The notes: generated by a model not told the origin, from the letters alone. Positions 33,809 to 42,234 are shown, numbered from the stretch's first letter. The stretch is DNA of 64,000 bases from CAXXOK01 sp963675365 (GCA_963675365.2 CAXXVA010000003.1:558001-622000); one strand, 5' to 3'. A program made the numbers and translations.

Positions 33809-34405
33809 TTAGCCCTGCGGCGGGGACGGGGGATACAGGGTGTCCAGCGTTACATCCATGAGCAACTGCATTCGCAAGGCCAGATCGTATTGCCCCTCAT
33901 GGAGGCACCAATCGTATACGACGCCGCGCGCGACAATAAACAGGTACGCTTCCAGCGCGTCCGCCTTAAGCCGGGATGCAATCAGGCCGTCGTCCATCTG
34001 CTGCTGCAGAATAATCAGCAGCAGTTTGTGCATGTACCGCTGCTGGTCGATGAACGATTTGTTTTCGCAGCAAAAGAACAGATGCCTGGCGAAATCCAAC
34101 CCTTTGCCGGAGATATAACGCCCGTAATGCTGAAAATACCGGGCGAGCTGGTCTCTCCCGGACAATTTGTAAAGCTCCGCGGCAACGACGTCCGCAAAAT
34201 ACCGGTCTATGGATTCAAAAGCTGAAAAAAGAACGTCTTCTTTGGACGTATAATAGTTGTAGAATGATCCGACCGATACGTTCGCTTTTTGACAGATGTC
34301 CTCGATCGTCGTCTGTTTGACGCCGTTTTCCTGCATCAGCAAGACGGCAGCCTCAAAAATCCTGTTTTTGGTCTGCTGCGCCTGGTGCTCGCGGCTGGTC
34401 GTCAT
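33809..34405 (-). CDS. TetR family transcriptional regulator
   Basis: A 198-residue repressor. The N-terminal helix-turn-helix reads QTTIEDICQKANVSVGSFYN followed by YYTSKEDVL, typical of TetR. The ligand domain ends ARGVVYDWCLHEGQYDLALR, which closely resembles the end of the TetR gene at 34583, so the two are paralogues. They are divergent with 177 bases between them. Ligand and targets are unknown; no transporter or enzyme lies directly beside the pair. Confidence 0.9.
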   Translation of the reverse strand: MTTSREHQAQQTKNRIFEAAVLLMQENGVKQTTIEDICQKANVSVGSFYNYYTSKEDVLFSAFESIDRYFADVVAAELYKLSGRDQLARYFQHYGRYISGKGLDFARHLFFCCENKSFIDQQRYMHKLLLIILQQQMDDGLIASRLKADALEAYLFIVARGVVYDWCLHEGQYDLALRMQLLMDVTLDTLYPPSPPQG

Positions 34406-34452
34406 GCGGCAGGATCTCCTTTATGGTGCTGACGGTCGGGACTGTTTATTTC

Positions 34453-34480
34453 ATCATATCAAGAAAGCGGAATATGTCAA
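34453..34480 (-). promoter_or_regulatory. Promoter of the TetR gene at 33809
   Basis: Minus-strand TTGACA (34480-34475), 16-base spacer, TATGAT (34458-34453). Confidence 0.55.
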
Positions 34481-34518
34481 TAACGGCCGGACGATCGCCG
34501 CGGCGACGGGGGGGGCTG

Positions 34519-34547
34519 TTGCCAAGAAAATGAAAGTTTGCTACTAT
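34519..34547 (+). promoter_or_regulatory. Promoter of the TetR gene at 34583
   Basis: TTGCCA (34519), 17-base spacer, TACTAT (34542). A GC-rich stretch with a run of nine G lies just upstream (34508-34516). Confidence 0.5.
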
Positions 34548-34582
34548 GCAAGGGATCGGAAAATTCAATAGCAGGTGATAGG

Positions 34583-35167
34583 ATGCAGAATAGAAACATG
34601 ACGAGCCGCCGGTTTCAGACCGAGGAGACGCATCGAAAAATCTACAATACTGCCTTTGACCTGATGACGAGAAAAGGCTTTGATAAGATCACGATCAAGG
34701 ATATCAGCAAAAAGGCCGGCGTATCCATCGGGACGTTCTACCATTACTATAAGTCCAAGAACGATATCCTGCGCGAGGTCTATCAAAAAGCGGACGATTA
34801 CTTCAGGGACGTGATGGCCGATATGCGGCCCGGGAGCGCCGCGGAACAAATTGTAGAGTATTTCCGGTGCTATGCGAAATTTTCGGAGCAGAACACCGTC
34901 GGGTTCACAACCCACCTGTATAACATTGAAAACAAGTTCTTTCTTAAAAAAGGACGCCTGATGCAGACCGCGCTGGCGGATATTGTCCGGCAGGGACAGG
35001 AAAACGGCGAGATTGCAAAAACAAAAACGCCGGACGAGCTGGTGGATTTCCTGTTCCTGATCGCAAGGGGAATTGTGTTCGACTGGGGTCTTCGGGACGG
35101 GCAGTACGATCTTGTGCAAAAAACGGCGGAGATCTTTACGATGCAAGTCGAGTTGCTTCGGTGTTAA
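34583..35167 (+). CDS. TetR family transcriptional regulator
   Basis: A 194-residue repressor with the helix-turn-helix KITIKDISKKAGVSIGTFYH and YYKSKNDIL. The C-terminal ARGIVFDWGLRDGQYDLVQ matches the divergent TetR protein, so they derive from a duplication. ATG 34583 follows AGGTGATAGG; an upstream in-frame start is inside the promoter region and is rejected. It ends before a shared terminator with tRNA-Leu. Confidence 0.9.
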   Translation: MQNRNMTSRRFQTEETHRKIYNTAFDLMTRKGFDKITIKDISKKAGVSIGTFYHYYKSKNDILREVYQKADDYFRDVMADMRPGSAAEQIVEYFRCYAKFSEQNTVGFTTHLYNIENKFFLKKGRLMQTALADIVRQGQENGEIAKTKTPDELVDFLFLIARGIVFDWGLRDGQYDLVQKTAEIFTMQVELLRC

Positions 35168-35238
35168 ACGTAAACGTTCGGAAGTGAAAGACCGGAACGA
35201 TAGGCAATGGGCACAGTGTTATATCAAAACAACAAAAG

Positions 35239-35266
35239 GCCTTTGCAATCAAAACATTGCAAAGGC
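35239..35266. terminator. Bidirectional terminator between TetR and tRNA-Leu
   Basis: A perfect 11-bp stem (GCCTTTGCAAT 35239-35249 with ATTGCAAAGGC 35256-35266, loop CAAAAC). On the minus strand CTTTTGTTGTTTTG follows (for the tRNA), on the plus strand TTTTCATTT (for the TetR gene). Confidence 0.8.
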
Positions 35267-35274
35267 TTTTCATT

Positions 35275-35359
35275 TGGTGCGGTCGATGGGACTTGAACCC
35301 ATACTCGGTTAAGAACACGCCCCTCAAACGTGCGCGTATGCCAATTCCGCCACGACCGC
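35275..35359 (-). tRNA. tRNA-Leu (anticodon GAG)
   Basis: Minus-strand sequence starts GCGGTCGTGGCGGAATTGGC and ends with matching CGACCGC, A and an encoded CCA (35277-35275). The anticodon arm is CACGT-TTGAGGG-GCGTG, giving GAG at positions 34-36, which reads CUC and CUU. A long variable arm (TTCTTAACCGAGTATGG region) marks it as class II, as leucine tRNAs are. The T-loop GGTTCAAGTCC is intact. Confidence 0.95.
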
Positions 35360-35370
35360 AGGCAACGGTT

Positions 35371-35399
35371 ATTATAGGGTTTTTTAGTTTGTTTGTCAA
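35371..35399 (-). promoter_or_regulatory. Promoter of tRNA-Leu
   Basis: A consensus sigma-A promoter on the minus strand: TTGACA (35399-35394), 17-base spacer, TATAAT (35376-35371), 12 bases before the tRNA 5' end. Confidence 0.85.
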
Positions 35400-35465
35400 T
35401 AACGGATTTATGCATTCTCGTCGGCCGGGGCGGTATTTTTAGCGGAACGGCCGAGCAGAAAACGC

Positions 35466-35495
35466 TTGACAAACAACGCTTTGATTTGATATTAT
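35466..35495 (+). promoter_or_regulatory. Promoter of rplM-rpsI
   Basis: TTGACA (35466), 18-base spacer, TATTAT (35490). The message would start near 35502 and carry a leader of about 110 bases. Confidence 0.7.
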
Positions 35496-35507
35496 CTTCT
35501 TTGGCAT

Positions 35508-35569
35508 CAATAAACTCCATTAGCCCCGGACGTTTATTGAACGGTGTGCGTTTGCTGACCATCAGACGC
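35508..35569 (+). promoter_or_regulatory. Structured leader before rplM (possible L13 autoregulatory leader)
   Basis: Two hairpins in the leader: CAATAAAC (35508-35515) with GTTTATTG (35532-35539), and GCGTTTG (35548-35554) with CAGACGC (35563-35569). L13 operons in Bacillota are known to carry an autoregulatory leader; I have not matched this one to that family's consensus. Confidence 0.4.
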
Positions 35570-35611
35570 GGCCCAAACCTTGATTGTTCCCTTTGAAGGA
35601 GGATATCAACT

Positions 35612-36043
35612 TTGAATACCTTTATGGAAAAGACCGCGGATGTACAGCGCAAATGGTACATCGTGGATGCGCAGGACGTCGTTCTGGGCCGTCTGGCCAC
35701 GCGCGTCGCATCCGTGCTGCGCGGAAAACATAAGCCCACGTACACCCCGCACGTCGATACGGGCGATTATGTCATCGTCATCAACGCCGACAAGGCGGTA
35801 TTGACCGGCAAGAAATTGGATCAGAAAATATATTATCACCACTCGGGATTCCCGGGCGGCCTGAAAGAAACGCCGTACCGCCGCCTGATGGCGGAGAAGC
35901 CTGAGTTTGCCGTGAAGAAGGCGATCGTCGGCATGCTGCCCAAAGGCCCGCTTGGCCGCAGCATGGCGAAGAAGCTGCGCGTGTATGCCGGTGCGGAGCA
36001 CGAGTATGCGGCGCAGAAACCCGAAACGCTTGAACTCAAGTAA
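35612..36043 (+). CDS. rplM: 50S ribosomal protein L13
   Basis: A 143-residue ribosomal protein. It reads MNTFMEKTADVQRKWYIVDA, then VLGRLATRVASVLRGKHKP, DTGDYVIVINADKAVLTGKK and MLPKGPLGRSMAKKLRVYAG, standard L13 blocks. The start is TTG 35612, eight bases after GAAGGAGG; starting at the ATG 35624 would drop conserved residues and weaken the spacing. First gene of the rplM-rpsI operon. Confidence 0.97.
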   Translation: MNTFMEKTADVQRKWYIVDAQDVVLGRLATRVASVLRGKHKPTYTPHVDTGDYVIVINADKAVLTGKKLDQKIYYHHSGFPGGLKETPYRRLMAEKPEFAVKKAIVGMLPKGPLGRSMAKKLRVYAGAEHEYAAQKPETLELK

Positions 36044-36057
36044 GGAGATAGATAAGC

Positions 36058-36450
36058 ATGGCTAAGATTGAATACAGTGCCGTCGGCCGCCGCAAGAGCG
36101 CAATTGCGCGCGTTCGTTTGGTAGCGGGCGATGGAAAAATCACCGTGAACAAGCGCGACCTGGACAGCTATTTCGGCCTTGAAACGCTGAAAATGACCGT
36201 GCGCCAGCCCCTTGAGCTGACCAAGGCCGGAAGCGATATGGATATTCTGGTCACCGTCACGGGCGGCGGGCTTACGGGCCAGGCGGGTGCGATCCGCCAC
36301 GGCATCAGCCGCGCGCTGGTGAAGGCCAATCCCGAGCTGCGGGACAGCTTGAAGAAAGCCGGCTTCCTCACGCGCGATCCGCGCATGAAGGAGCGCAAGA
36401 AGTACGGCCTGAAAGCCGCACGGCGCGCGCCGCAGTTTTCCAAGCGCTAA
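36058..36450 (+). CDS. rpsI: 30S ribosomal protein S9
   Basis: A 130-residue ribosomal protein ending in the S9 tail RRAPQFSKR, whose last residues reach the P-site tRNA. GRRKSAIARVRLVAGDGKI and GGGLTGQAGAIRHGISRAL are typical. AAGGAG precedes the ATG, 14 bases after rplM. Confidence 0.97.
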   Translation: MAKIEYSAVGRRKSAIARVRLVAGDGKITVNKRDLDSYFGLETLKMTVRQPLELTKAGSDMDILVTVTGGGLTGQAGAIRHGISRALVKANPELRDSLKKAGFLTRDPRMKERKKYGLKAARRAPQFSKR

Positions 36451-36469
36451 TCAAAAGTATTGTATGAAT

Positions 36470-36497
36470 GGGAGTTGCCCGCCAAAGGGTAACTCCC
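36470..36497 (+). terminator. Terminator-like hairpin after rpsI
   Basis: GGGAGTT (36470-36476) pairs with AACTCCC (36491-36497), with an inner CCC/GGG and loop GCCAAA, followed by TTCCTGCTTCT. The T-run is poor, so thiN, 25 bases further on, may be reached by read-through. Confidence 0.55.
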
Positions 36498-36522
36498 TTC
36501 CTGCTTCTAAGGAGGGGTTACG

Positions 36523-37137
36523 GTGCCTGTATGCTATTTGATCGGTGCGGGTTCGTTCACCCTGCGCGATCTCTATCCCAAGGACGGAGACTTGGTCATC
36601 GCAGCCGATGACGGGTATACGGCGCTCAGCGCCGCCGGCATCACGCCGGGTCTGCTGGTCGGGGATTTTGATTCGCTCGCGGAAATTCCAGGCGATATCC
36701 CGGCAAAGGCATTCCCGCCGGAGAAGGACAAAACCGATATGGCGCTTGCCCTGGAAGAGGGCATAGCGCGAGGGTACTCCACGTTTCGTTTCTACGGCGC
36801 AAACGGAGGCCGCGAGGACCACACTATTGCCAATCTTCAGCTTTTGTGCGGCGCGGCCAAGCAGGGCTGCGACTGCAAAATGATCTGCCCGAACTGCGAC
36901 GTGTATGCCGTGACGAACGGTACGCTGCGTATTCCGGAACGCAAGCAGGGGAAGATCGTCTCGGTATTCTGCCACGGAGACAGGGCCGAAGGCGTAACGC
37001 TGCAGGGGCTTAAATACCCGCTGAACGGCGCGACGCTGACATGCGACTCGCCCCTTGGCGTCAGCAACGAAACGACGGGGGAACCGCCCGTGATCACCGT
37101 GACAAACGGTACGCTGCTGGTGTATGTGATCCACTGA
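36523..37137 (+). CDS. thiN: Thiamine diphosphokinase
   Basis: A 204-residue enzyme that pyrophosphorylates thiamine to the cofactor ThDP. Motifs: AADDGYTAL, LLVGDFDSLAEIP, EKDKTDMALAL and FYGANGGREDHTIANLQLL, all in family order; the C-terminal beta part (NGTLRIP..., GVSNET) binds thiamine. The start is GTG 36523 with GGAGGGG upstream. It often follows rsgA-rpe in Bacillota, but here it follows rpsI. Confidence 0.93.
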   Translation: MPVCYLIGAGSFTLRDLYPKDGDLVIAADDGYTALSAAGITPGLLVGDFDSLAEIPGDIPAKAFPPEKDKTDMALALEEGIARGYSTFRFYGANGGREDHTIANLQLLCGAAKQGCDCKMICPNCDVYAVTNGTLRIPERKQGKIVSVFCHGDRAEGVTLQGLKYPLNGATLTCDSPLGVSNETTGEPPVITVTNGTLLVYVIH

Positions 37138-37142
37138 CAAAT

Positions 37143-37172
37143 CAAAAAACCCCCGCTGAAGCGGGGTTTTTT
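37143..37172. terminator. Bidirectional terminator between thiN and the Na/Pi cotransporter
   Basis: CCCCGC-TGAA-GCGGGG stem (37151-37166) flanked by A-runs on the left and T6 on the right, so it works in both directions for the two convergent genes. Confidence 0.9.
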
Positions 37173-37188
37173 GATTCCGGCTTTCAGG

Positions 37189-38829
37189 CTACCAGAGCAG
37201 GCGTTTGTCGTCGTCTTCCTGAGAATCCACGGAGGTCGCCAGGTTTTCCGCGTGGTCGCCGATGCGTTCCAGGTTATTGAGCATATCCAAAAACATCATG
37301 CCATTGGTCGGCGAGCATTTCTTTTCCTTCACACGATCCATGTGATGGTTGGTCAGTTCGTCGCACATGCGGTCGATCTCGTCTTCCAAATCCGATACCT
37401 TCTTGATGACGGCCGGATCAATGATCTGTTTGTTGACGATCTCCATCGCCTGCTCGAGAGACTGGGTTACGGTCTGGTACAGCGTTTCGAGTTCATGGAT
37501 CGCCTTGTTGGTAAACGCCTTTTTTGCTTTTCGCCGCGCGGCTGCGATTTCCGTGATATTCACGGCGTGGTCGCCGATACGTTCCAAGTCGTTAACGACG
37601 TGGAACAGCGAGCCCATCAGGTGAACGTCGCGGGCGGCGAGGGTCATCCCGCGCAGTTCAATCAGCTTGGCCGTGACCTCGGTGTTTAAAAAGTCAATGA
37701 CGTTTTCACGGTTATCGAATTCGTCCAGCGGGATGTCCTTCTGTTTAAAGAAGTAGTCCATGGAAAAGGCGAAGTTTTGCTTGACCAGCTCTCCCATGCG
37801 CGTGACTTCATGGAACAGCTGCTTGGCGGCGATCGGCGGAGTGGAAAACAGCCGGTCGTCGAAATAGGTCAGGCGCATGGGTTCTTCCTGTTTGTCCTGA
37901 CCGCGAATCACGAAATACGCGGCTTTTTCCAGCAGTCTGGATGTCGGCAGCAGGATGGCCGTTGTGGTGACGTTGAAAATGATGTGCGCAAGGGCGATCT
38001 GCAGGCGCAGGTTGTCGCCCGCGAGCTGCTCAATCCAGGTGGCGAACGGCAGCGTCAGCGCGATGACGATAAAGATCGCCGACCCGATCACATTGAATAA
38101 AAGGTGAACGACTGCGGCCCGCCGGGCGGTTTTATTTGTACCGATCGACGCCAGCAGCGCCGTGATGCAGGTGCCGATATTCTGGCCGAACAGGATAAAG
38201 ATCGACGAATGCAGTCCGATCAGGTTAGCGCTTGCCAGCGCCTGCAAAATGCCGATGGACGCCGACGAGGACTGTAAAAGCGCCGTGATCAGCGCGCCGA
38301 TGATCACGCCGAGGAGCGGGTTGGAAACTTCCGTAATCATCGTACGGAAGCCTTCCCATTCGCGCATCGGTTCCATAGCGCCCGTCATGGTCTGCATTCC
38401 GACGAACAGGATGCCTAGGCCGATAAAGATCTGCCCGAGCATTTTGAAACTAGATCGCCCGGAAAGCAAAAGAAAAATCAAACCGATCACGGCGAAAATC
38501 ACGCCGAAGTCCAGTTTGACCGAGAGCATCAGGGAGGTAACGGTGGTACCGATATTGGCGCCCATGATCACGCCGATGGCGTTGCGCAGAGGCAGGAGAC
38601 CGGCGTTTACGAAGCCGACGACCATCACGGTGGTTGCGCTGGACGACTGGATAACGCCCGTTACCAGCGCGCCGACGAGTACGGCTGAGAATTTGTTTTT
38701 TGTCAGCACTTCCAGCAAGCGCTGCATCCGGTGGCCCGCTGCTTTTTCAAGACCTTCGCCCATTTCCTTGATACCGTACAGGAACAGGGCGAGGCCCGCA
38801 AGCAGTTTAAGCACATCCATGAACTGCAT
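37189..38829 (-). CDS. Na/Pi cotransporter family protein with PhoU-like domain
   Basis: A 546-residue protein. Residues 1 to about 310 have eight or nine membrane segments with the duplicated signature TGVIQSSSATTVMV and ALLQSSSASIGI, the phosphate/sodium-binding QSSS repeats. The C-terminal cytoplasmic 200 residues are helical and PhoU-like (LFHVVNDLERIGDHAVN, and a second NNLERIGDHAENLA). ATG 38829 has GGAGGG upstream. It imports or exports phosphate with sodium. Intergenic 38830-39008 has one weak hairpin and no clear promoter. Confidence 0.93.
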   Translation of the reverse strand: MQFMDVLKLLAGLALFLYGIKEMGEGLEKAAGHRMQRLLEVLTKNKFSAVLVGALVTGVIQSSSATTVMVVGFVNAGLLPLRNAIGVIMGANIGTTVTSLMLSVKLDFGVIFAVIGLIFLLLSGRSSFKMLGQIFIGLGILFVGMQTMTGAMEPMREWEGFRTMITEVSNPLLGVIIGALITALLQSSSASIGILQALASANLIGLHSSIFILFGQNIGTCITALLASIGTNKTARRAAVVHLLFNVIGSAIFIVIALTLPFATWIEQLAGDNLRLQIALAHIIFNVTTTAILLPTSRLLEKAAYFVIRGQDKQEEPMRLTYFDDRLFSTPPIAAKQLFHEVTRMGELVKQNFAFSMDYFFKQKDIPLDEFDNRENVIDFLNTEVTAKLIELRGMTLAARDVHLMGSLFHVVNDLERIGDHAVNITEIAAARRKAKKAFTNKAIHELETLYQTVTQSLEQAMEIVNKQIIDPAVIKKVSDLEDEIDRMCDELTNHHMDRVKEKKCSPTNGMMFLDMLNNLERIGDHAENLATSVDSQEDDDKRLLW

Positions 38830-38971
38830 GCCAACCCTCCAACGGCAGAATGCCTTTCAGGCACTGCTGCGATTTTACAAGGCGCTAATGTGAAATTTAC
38901 TTCAAATTAACATTATGGCCTGCTTTAGCGTAACACACAGACCATGTAAAGTAAAGGTGAAAAGTATGCTC

Positions 38972-38987
38972 TTTTCCGACCGGAAAA
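38972..38987 (-). terminator. Weak hairpin downstream of the histidine kinase gene
   Basis: TTTTCC-GACC-GGAAAA (38972-38987), a six-pair stem; on the minus strand GAGCATACTTTTC follows. Short stem and poor T-run make this only a possible terminator. Confidence 0.3.
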
Positions 38988-39008
38988 TGCAGTACGGGTA
39001 TGAAGTAT

Positions 39009-40229
39009 TTATGAAACCTGCGAAGGGCTCTGCATGGGGAGGATCACGCTGAAGGTATTGTGCTTCACGCTGTCGGATTCAGCCCAGATTTTCCCCTTAT
39101 GCTCCCCGACGATCTCCTGGGCGATGCTTAAGCCCAGGCCGAAGCCGTTGGTTTGCCCGCGGGAGGCGTCCACACGGTAGAAGCGTTCGAAGATGCGGGC
39201 CCGTTCCTCGTCGGTCAGCGGCGTGCCTTCGCTGGTGACCGAAAACAGCGTTTCCTTTTTATTGGCGGCGGCAAGTTTGACGACGATGGGGCTTTTATCT
39301 GCGCCGTAGCGGATGGCGTTGTCAATCAGGATATCCGCGAGCCTGCGCAGCGTGCTTTGGTCTCCCAGGACGCAGACATTCTCCTCGATCTCGCTTTCGA
39401 TGACGCGGCCCAGGTCGAAGATGGTCGGTTCAAACATCGATACGGCGCTGGAGATGACATAGGAGAGATCGACGGAGGTCTTTTCGGCTGTATGCTTTTT
39501 GCTGTCGCCGCTGGCAAGGCTTAACAAAGTCTCTGTCAGCGCTCGCATGCGCTTGCCTTCGGCGCGGATGTTATCCAGCCGCATCCGGTTATCCTCGTCG
39601 GTTACCGCGCCGGAATCCGCGAGCATTTCGGTATTGGACAGGATTACGGTCAGCGGCGTTCTCAGCTCGTGCGACGCGTCGGCAATAAACTGGCGTTGCT
39701 TGTCCCAGGCTTTTTCCACAGGCTTGACCATCCACCGGGACAAAAGGATGGACACGACCAGGAACAGCGCAAAAGCGCCCCCGAAAATCACCACAGAGGA
39801 CAATACCTGAGCGTTGAGTGAATCCCGCTCGATATAGGTATCGGTAAAGAAATAGGAAACCGATCCGTCGGGTGCGATATTCCGCCGGTAACGGAAATCA
39901 TAGGACGAAACCGTCCCGTCGCTTTCGGGATTATTGCTCAGAGATTCGGCAATCTGGATCAGCTCGTCGTCGGTCACATAGTGAATCTGGTTTCGCGTCA
40001 CGGTATAGTTGCCAGCCGCGTCCTCGCTCACCATGGCGGCAGGGATCGCCAGGAAATACGAACGATCGCTTGTATCGCTCGCGGGCGGCGGTTCGTTAAA
40101 GGCATTGCTGGAGCGGCGCTCGTACACAACCTTGGCGGAATAGAACATCCCCACCAGAACGGCAACCAAAAGCAAGCTTAAAATGACCATCAATACGATC
40201 GTCAGTTTTTTACGCAGCTTGTGAATCAC
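39009..40229 (-). CDS. Sensor histidine kinase
   Basis: A 406-residue membrane kinase. A helix at about 10-32 and another at about 145-168 enclose an extracytoplasmic sensor of some 110 residues. The phosphoacceptor box is FIADASHELRTPLTVILSN; the N box (RRLADILIDNAIRYG), F region (IFERFYRVD) and G box (GFGLGLSIAQEIV) are intact. Its ATG overlaps the response-regulator stop. With the divergent ABC efflux operon it resembles systems that sense cell-envelope or antimicrobial-peptide stress (inference). Confidence 0.93.
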   Translation of the reverse strand: MIHKLRKKLTIVLMVILSLLLVAVLVGMFYSAKVVYERRSSNAFNEPPPASDTSDRSYFLAIPAAMVSEDAAGNYTVTRNQIHYVTDDELIQIAESLSNNPESDGTVSSYDFRYRRNIAPDGSVSYFFTDTYIERDSLNAQVLSSVVIFGGAFALFLVVSILLSRWMVKPVEKAWDKQRQFIADASHELRTPLTVILSNTEMLADSGAVTDEDNRMRLDNIRAEGKRMRALTETLLSLASGDSKKHTAEKTSVDLSYVISSAVSMFEPTIFDLGRVIESEIEENVCVLGDQSTLRRLADILIDNAIRYGADKSPIVVKLAAANKKETLFSVTSEGTPLTDEERARIFERFYRVDASRGQTNGFGLGLSIAQEIVGEHKGKIWAESDSVKHNTFSVILPMQSPSQVS

Positions 40230-40900
40230 TGGTTAGCCTCCAATCGGTATCCCTGCCTGCGGATCGCGTGGATTTCAACGGTGGAATGGAGCAGGAAAAG
40301 CTTCTTGCGCAGAAACGAGATATATGCTTCCACGTTGTTATCGCATGCATCGGTATCGTATCCCCATACCTTGACCAGTAAAGTCTCCTTGGACAGGATA
40401 CTCTGGGTGTTCAGCATCAAAAGCCTCAGGATATCCATTTCCTTAACGCTCAGGGTCAGCGACTGCTCCCCGCGGCAAAGCCGGCTGTCGGAAGGGATCA
40501 GCGTTAAATCGGAAAATTCGATATGATCGGGGATCATTTCGCTCTGCCGCCTGGTGACGGCGCGCAGGCAGGCACGGAACTCCGCGTTTTCAAAGGGCTT
40601 CGTCAGGTAGTAATCCGCTCCGAAATCCAGCCCCTGTACCCGGTCGGCCAGTTCCGCCCTGGCGGTCAGCATCAGAACGGGGGTGGCGATTCCCTCGGCG
40701 CGCATGCGCTTGAGCACGTCAAAGCCATTGAGCTTTGGCAGCATCACGTCCAGAACAATCGCGTCGTACACGCCGGTGAGGGCGTTGTCCAGGCCGTTTT
40801 CGCCGTCGTTTGAAATATCCGCCGTATATCCGTCCTGCGCGGCCATATCTTTAAGCGTCCGCGCCAGGCGCACTTCATCTTCTATAATCAGTATCCTCAT
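40226..40900 (-). CDS. OmpR-family response regulator
   Basis: A 224-residue regulator. The receiver domain begins MRILIIEDEVRLARTL (acidic pocket EDE), has the phosphorylated Asp in AIVLDVMLPKLNGF and the Lys in YYLTKPFENAEF. The C-terminal winged helix (LSVKEMDILRLLMLNTQSIL, ending FRKKLF...IRRQGYRLE) is of OmpR type. ATG 40900 is preferred because GAAGGG is six bases upstream. Likely binds the 11-bp-spaced repeats at 40966-41005 that control both its own operon and the ABC operon. Confidence 0.94.
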   Translation of the reverse strand: MRILIIEDEVRLARTLKDMAAQDGYTADISNDGENGLDNALTGVYDAIVLDVMLPKLNGFDVLKRMRAEGIATPVLMLTARAELADRVQGLDFGADYYLTKPFENAEFRACLRAVTRRQSEMIPDHIEFSDLTLIPSDSRLCRGEQSLTLSVKEMDILRLLMLNTQSILSKETLLVKVWGYDTDACDNNVEAYISFLRKKLFLLHSTVEIHAIRRQGYRLEANQ

Positions 40901-40946
40901 ATGCATCCCTTCAGGTTCCATTGGGCAGGATTTACCTTCCTTCAAT

Positions 40947-40975
40947 AGAATACTACCGAAAAAAACTGAAAGCAA
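40947..40975 (-). promoter_or_regulatory. Promoter of the two-component operon
   Basis: Minus-strand TTGCTT (40975-40970), 17-base spacer, TATTCT (40952-40947). The -35 box overlaps the left half of the operator. Confidence 0.55.
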
Positions 40976-41005
40976 CCTGAAAAGCGCTTTTCAGGTTCTT
41001 TTCAG
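40966..41005. promoter_or_regulatory. Probable response-regulator operator
   Basis: A perfect 24-bp palindrome (40974-40997; arms AACCTGAAAAGC / GCTTTTCAGGTT) is flanked by further half-sites. Four copies result: CTGAAAG at 40966, CTGAAAA at 40977, TTTTCAG at 40988 and at 40999. Within each pair the spacing is exactly 11 bases, as for OmpR/PhoB dimers. The right pair sits over the -35 region of the ABC operon (possible -10 TAGGAT at 41016), suggesting activation. Confidence 0.65.
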
Positions 41006-41053
41006 GGTTTCAATGTAGGATGGCAGGGAAAGCTTGGAAAGGTTGGATAAATA

Positions 41054-42220
41054 ATGGCAAAACGCAAGCCGGGGAAAAAGAAGACCGCGCGTTTGCTGAG
41101 GGCGGCCGTGATCGTGGTGATATTGGCCGTGCTGGGCCTCGTCGGGTGGATCTACCTGGTGCCGACTTTGACCGCAAACAGCATCACCCTGTACGACAGC
41201 TACACCGCGAAGACGGGCGATATTTCGACGTCGCTCAGCTTTTCGGCAACGCTCGAGGTGAAAAATTCTACGACGTATACGGCGGAAAACATGAGCCGGA
41301 TCAAGGAACTTTACGTCGCCTCCGGTCAGGAAGTGCAGGAGGATGATCCGCTGGTGCTGCTGACCGACGGCGAGCTGTTTACCGCGGGTTTTGACGGCGT
41401 CGTCAACGAGATGCGCTTCGGCATCGGCGATTGGGTGCGCCCGGGGATCACCCTGGTGCAGATCTGCGATCTGGTCAATCTGCAGGTTACCATGGATGTG
41501 GACGAGTACGACGTAAAATCGCTGACCGTCGGCCAATCCTGCACGATCAGCGTGATTTCGCTCGGGATCGATTTTGAAACGACAATCGGGCACATCAACC
41601 GCGTATCGTCTTCTTCGGGAACGCTGGCATATTATGAAGTAACCTGCGATGTGACCGTACCGCCTGAAGTACTGCCGGGAATGCGCGCCACCGTGACCAT
41701 CCCGTCGCAGTCTGTGCAGGGGGTTACGGTGCTTCCGCTCAGCGCGCTGGGATTTTTGGAGGACGGCACCGCCTATACGCTGTTCAAAACGGCAAACGGC
41801 GATTATGAACAACAATTGGTAGAAACGGGGCTTTCCGACGGCATGCTTGTGGAGATCACCGGCGGACTTACCGTCGGCGACACCGTATACGCGGTCAGCG
41901 GAACGCAGAGCGCAGACGCGGGTTTTACGCTGGCCGATATATACCGTGCGATCGCGGGAGAAAAGGTGGTCATCAACGAGTCTGCCAACCAGCAGCAGGG
42001 TAACCTGCAGATGCCTGCCGATTTTAACGGAGAATTGCCTTCGGGCGCCGGGCCGGACGGCACGGACGGTACGGCCGGTTCGTTTGGGGACATGCAGATG
42101 CCGGATGGGACTGCGGACGGCGTACAGACCGATACCGATCCGTTTGCGGAGCTTCCGCAGCCTGATACAAGTACGGACGCTACGCAGTCCGATTCCGATA
42201 CCTTATCAAATAACCCATAA
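41054..42220 (+). CDS. Membrane-anchored HlyD/MFP adaptor of an ABC efflux system
   Basis: A 388-residue adaptor. A basic N-terminus (MAKRKPGKKKTARLLRAA) and one helix (about 17-38) anchor it; the rest lies outside. It has the lipoyl/barrel-sandwich halves (IKELYVASGQEVQEDDPLVL, then FDGVVNEMRFGIGDWV), a beta-barrel (VDEYDVKSLTVGQSCTI) and a membrane-proximal domain, but no long coiled-coil hairpin. The last 75 residues are Pro/Asp/Gly/Gln-rich and low complexity. It works with the MacB-like ABC proteins downstream. Confidence 0.88.
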   Translation: MAKRKPGKKKTARLLRAAVIVVILAVLGLVGWIYLVPTLTANSITLYDSYTAKTGDISTSLSFSATLEVKNSTTYTAENMSRIKELYVASGQEVQEDDPLVLLTDGELFTAGFDGVVNEMRFGIGDWVRPGITLVQICDLVNLQVTMDVDEYDVKSLTVGQSCTISVISLGIDFETTIGHINRVSSSSGTLAYYEVTCDVTVPPEVLPGMRATVTIPSQSVQGVTVLPLSALGFLEDGTAYTLFKTANGDYEQQLVETGLSDGMLVEITGGLTVGDTVYAVSGTQSADAGFTLADIYRAIAGEKVVINESANQQQGNLQMPADFNGELPSGAGPDGTDGTAGSFGDMQMPDGTADGVQTDTDPFAELPQPDTSTDATQSDSDTLSNNP

Positions 42221-42234
42221 GGAGGAACCCTGTA

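Noticed and set aside
38885..38920. PhoP-box-like repeats TTTACT-N5-TTAACA upstream of the Na/Pi cotransporter
   Set aside because: Only two units, one imperfect, and on the strand opposite to the gene; too weak in A/T-rich sequence.
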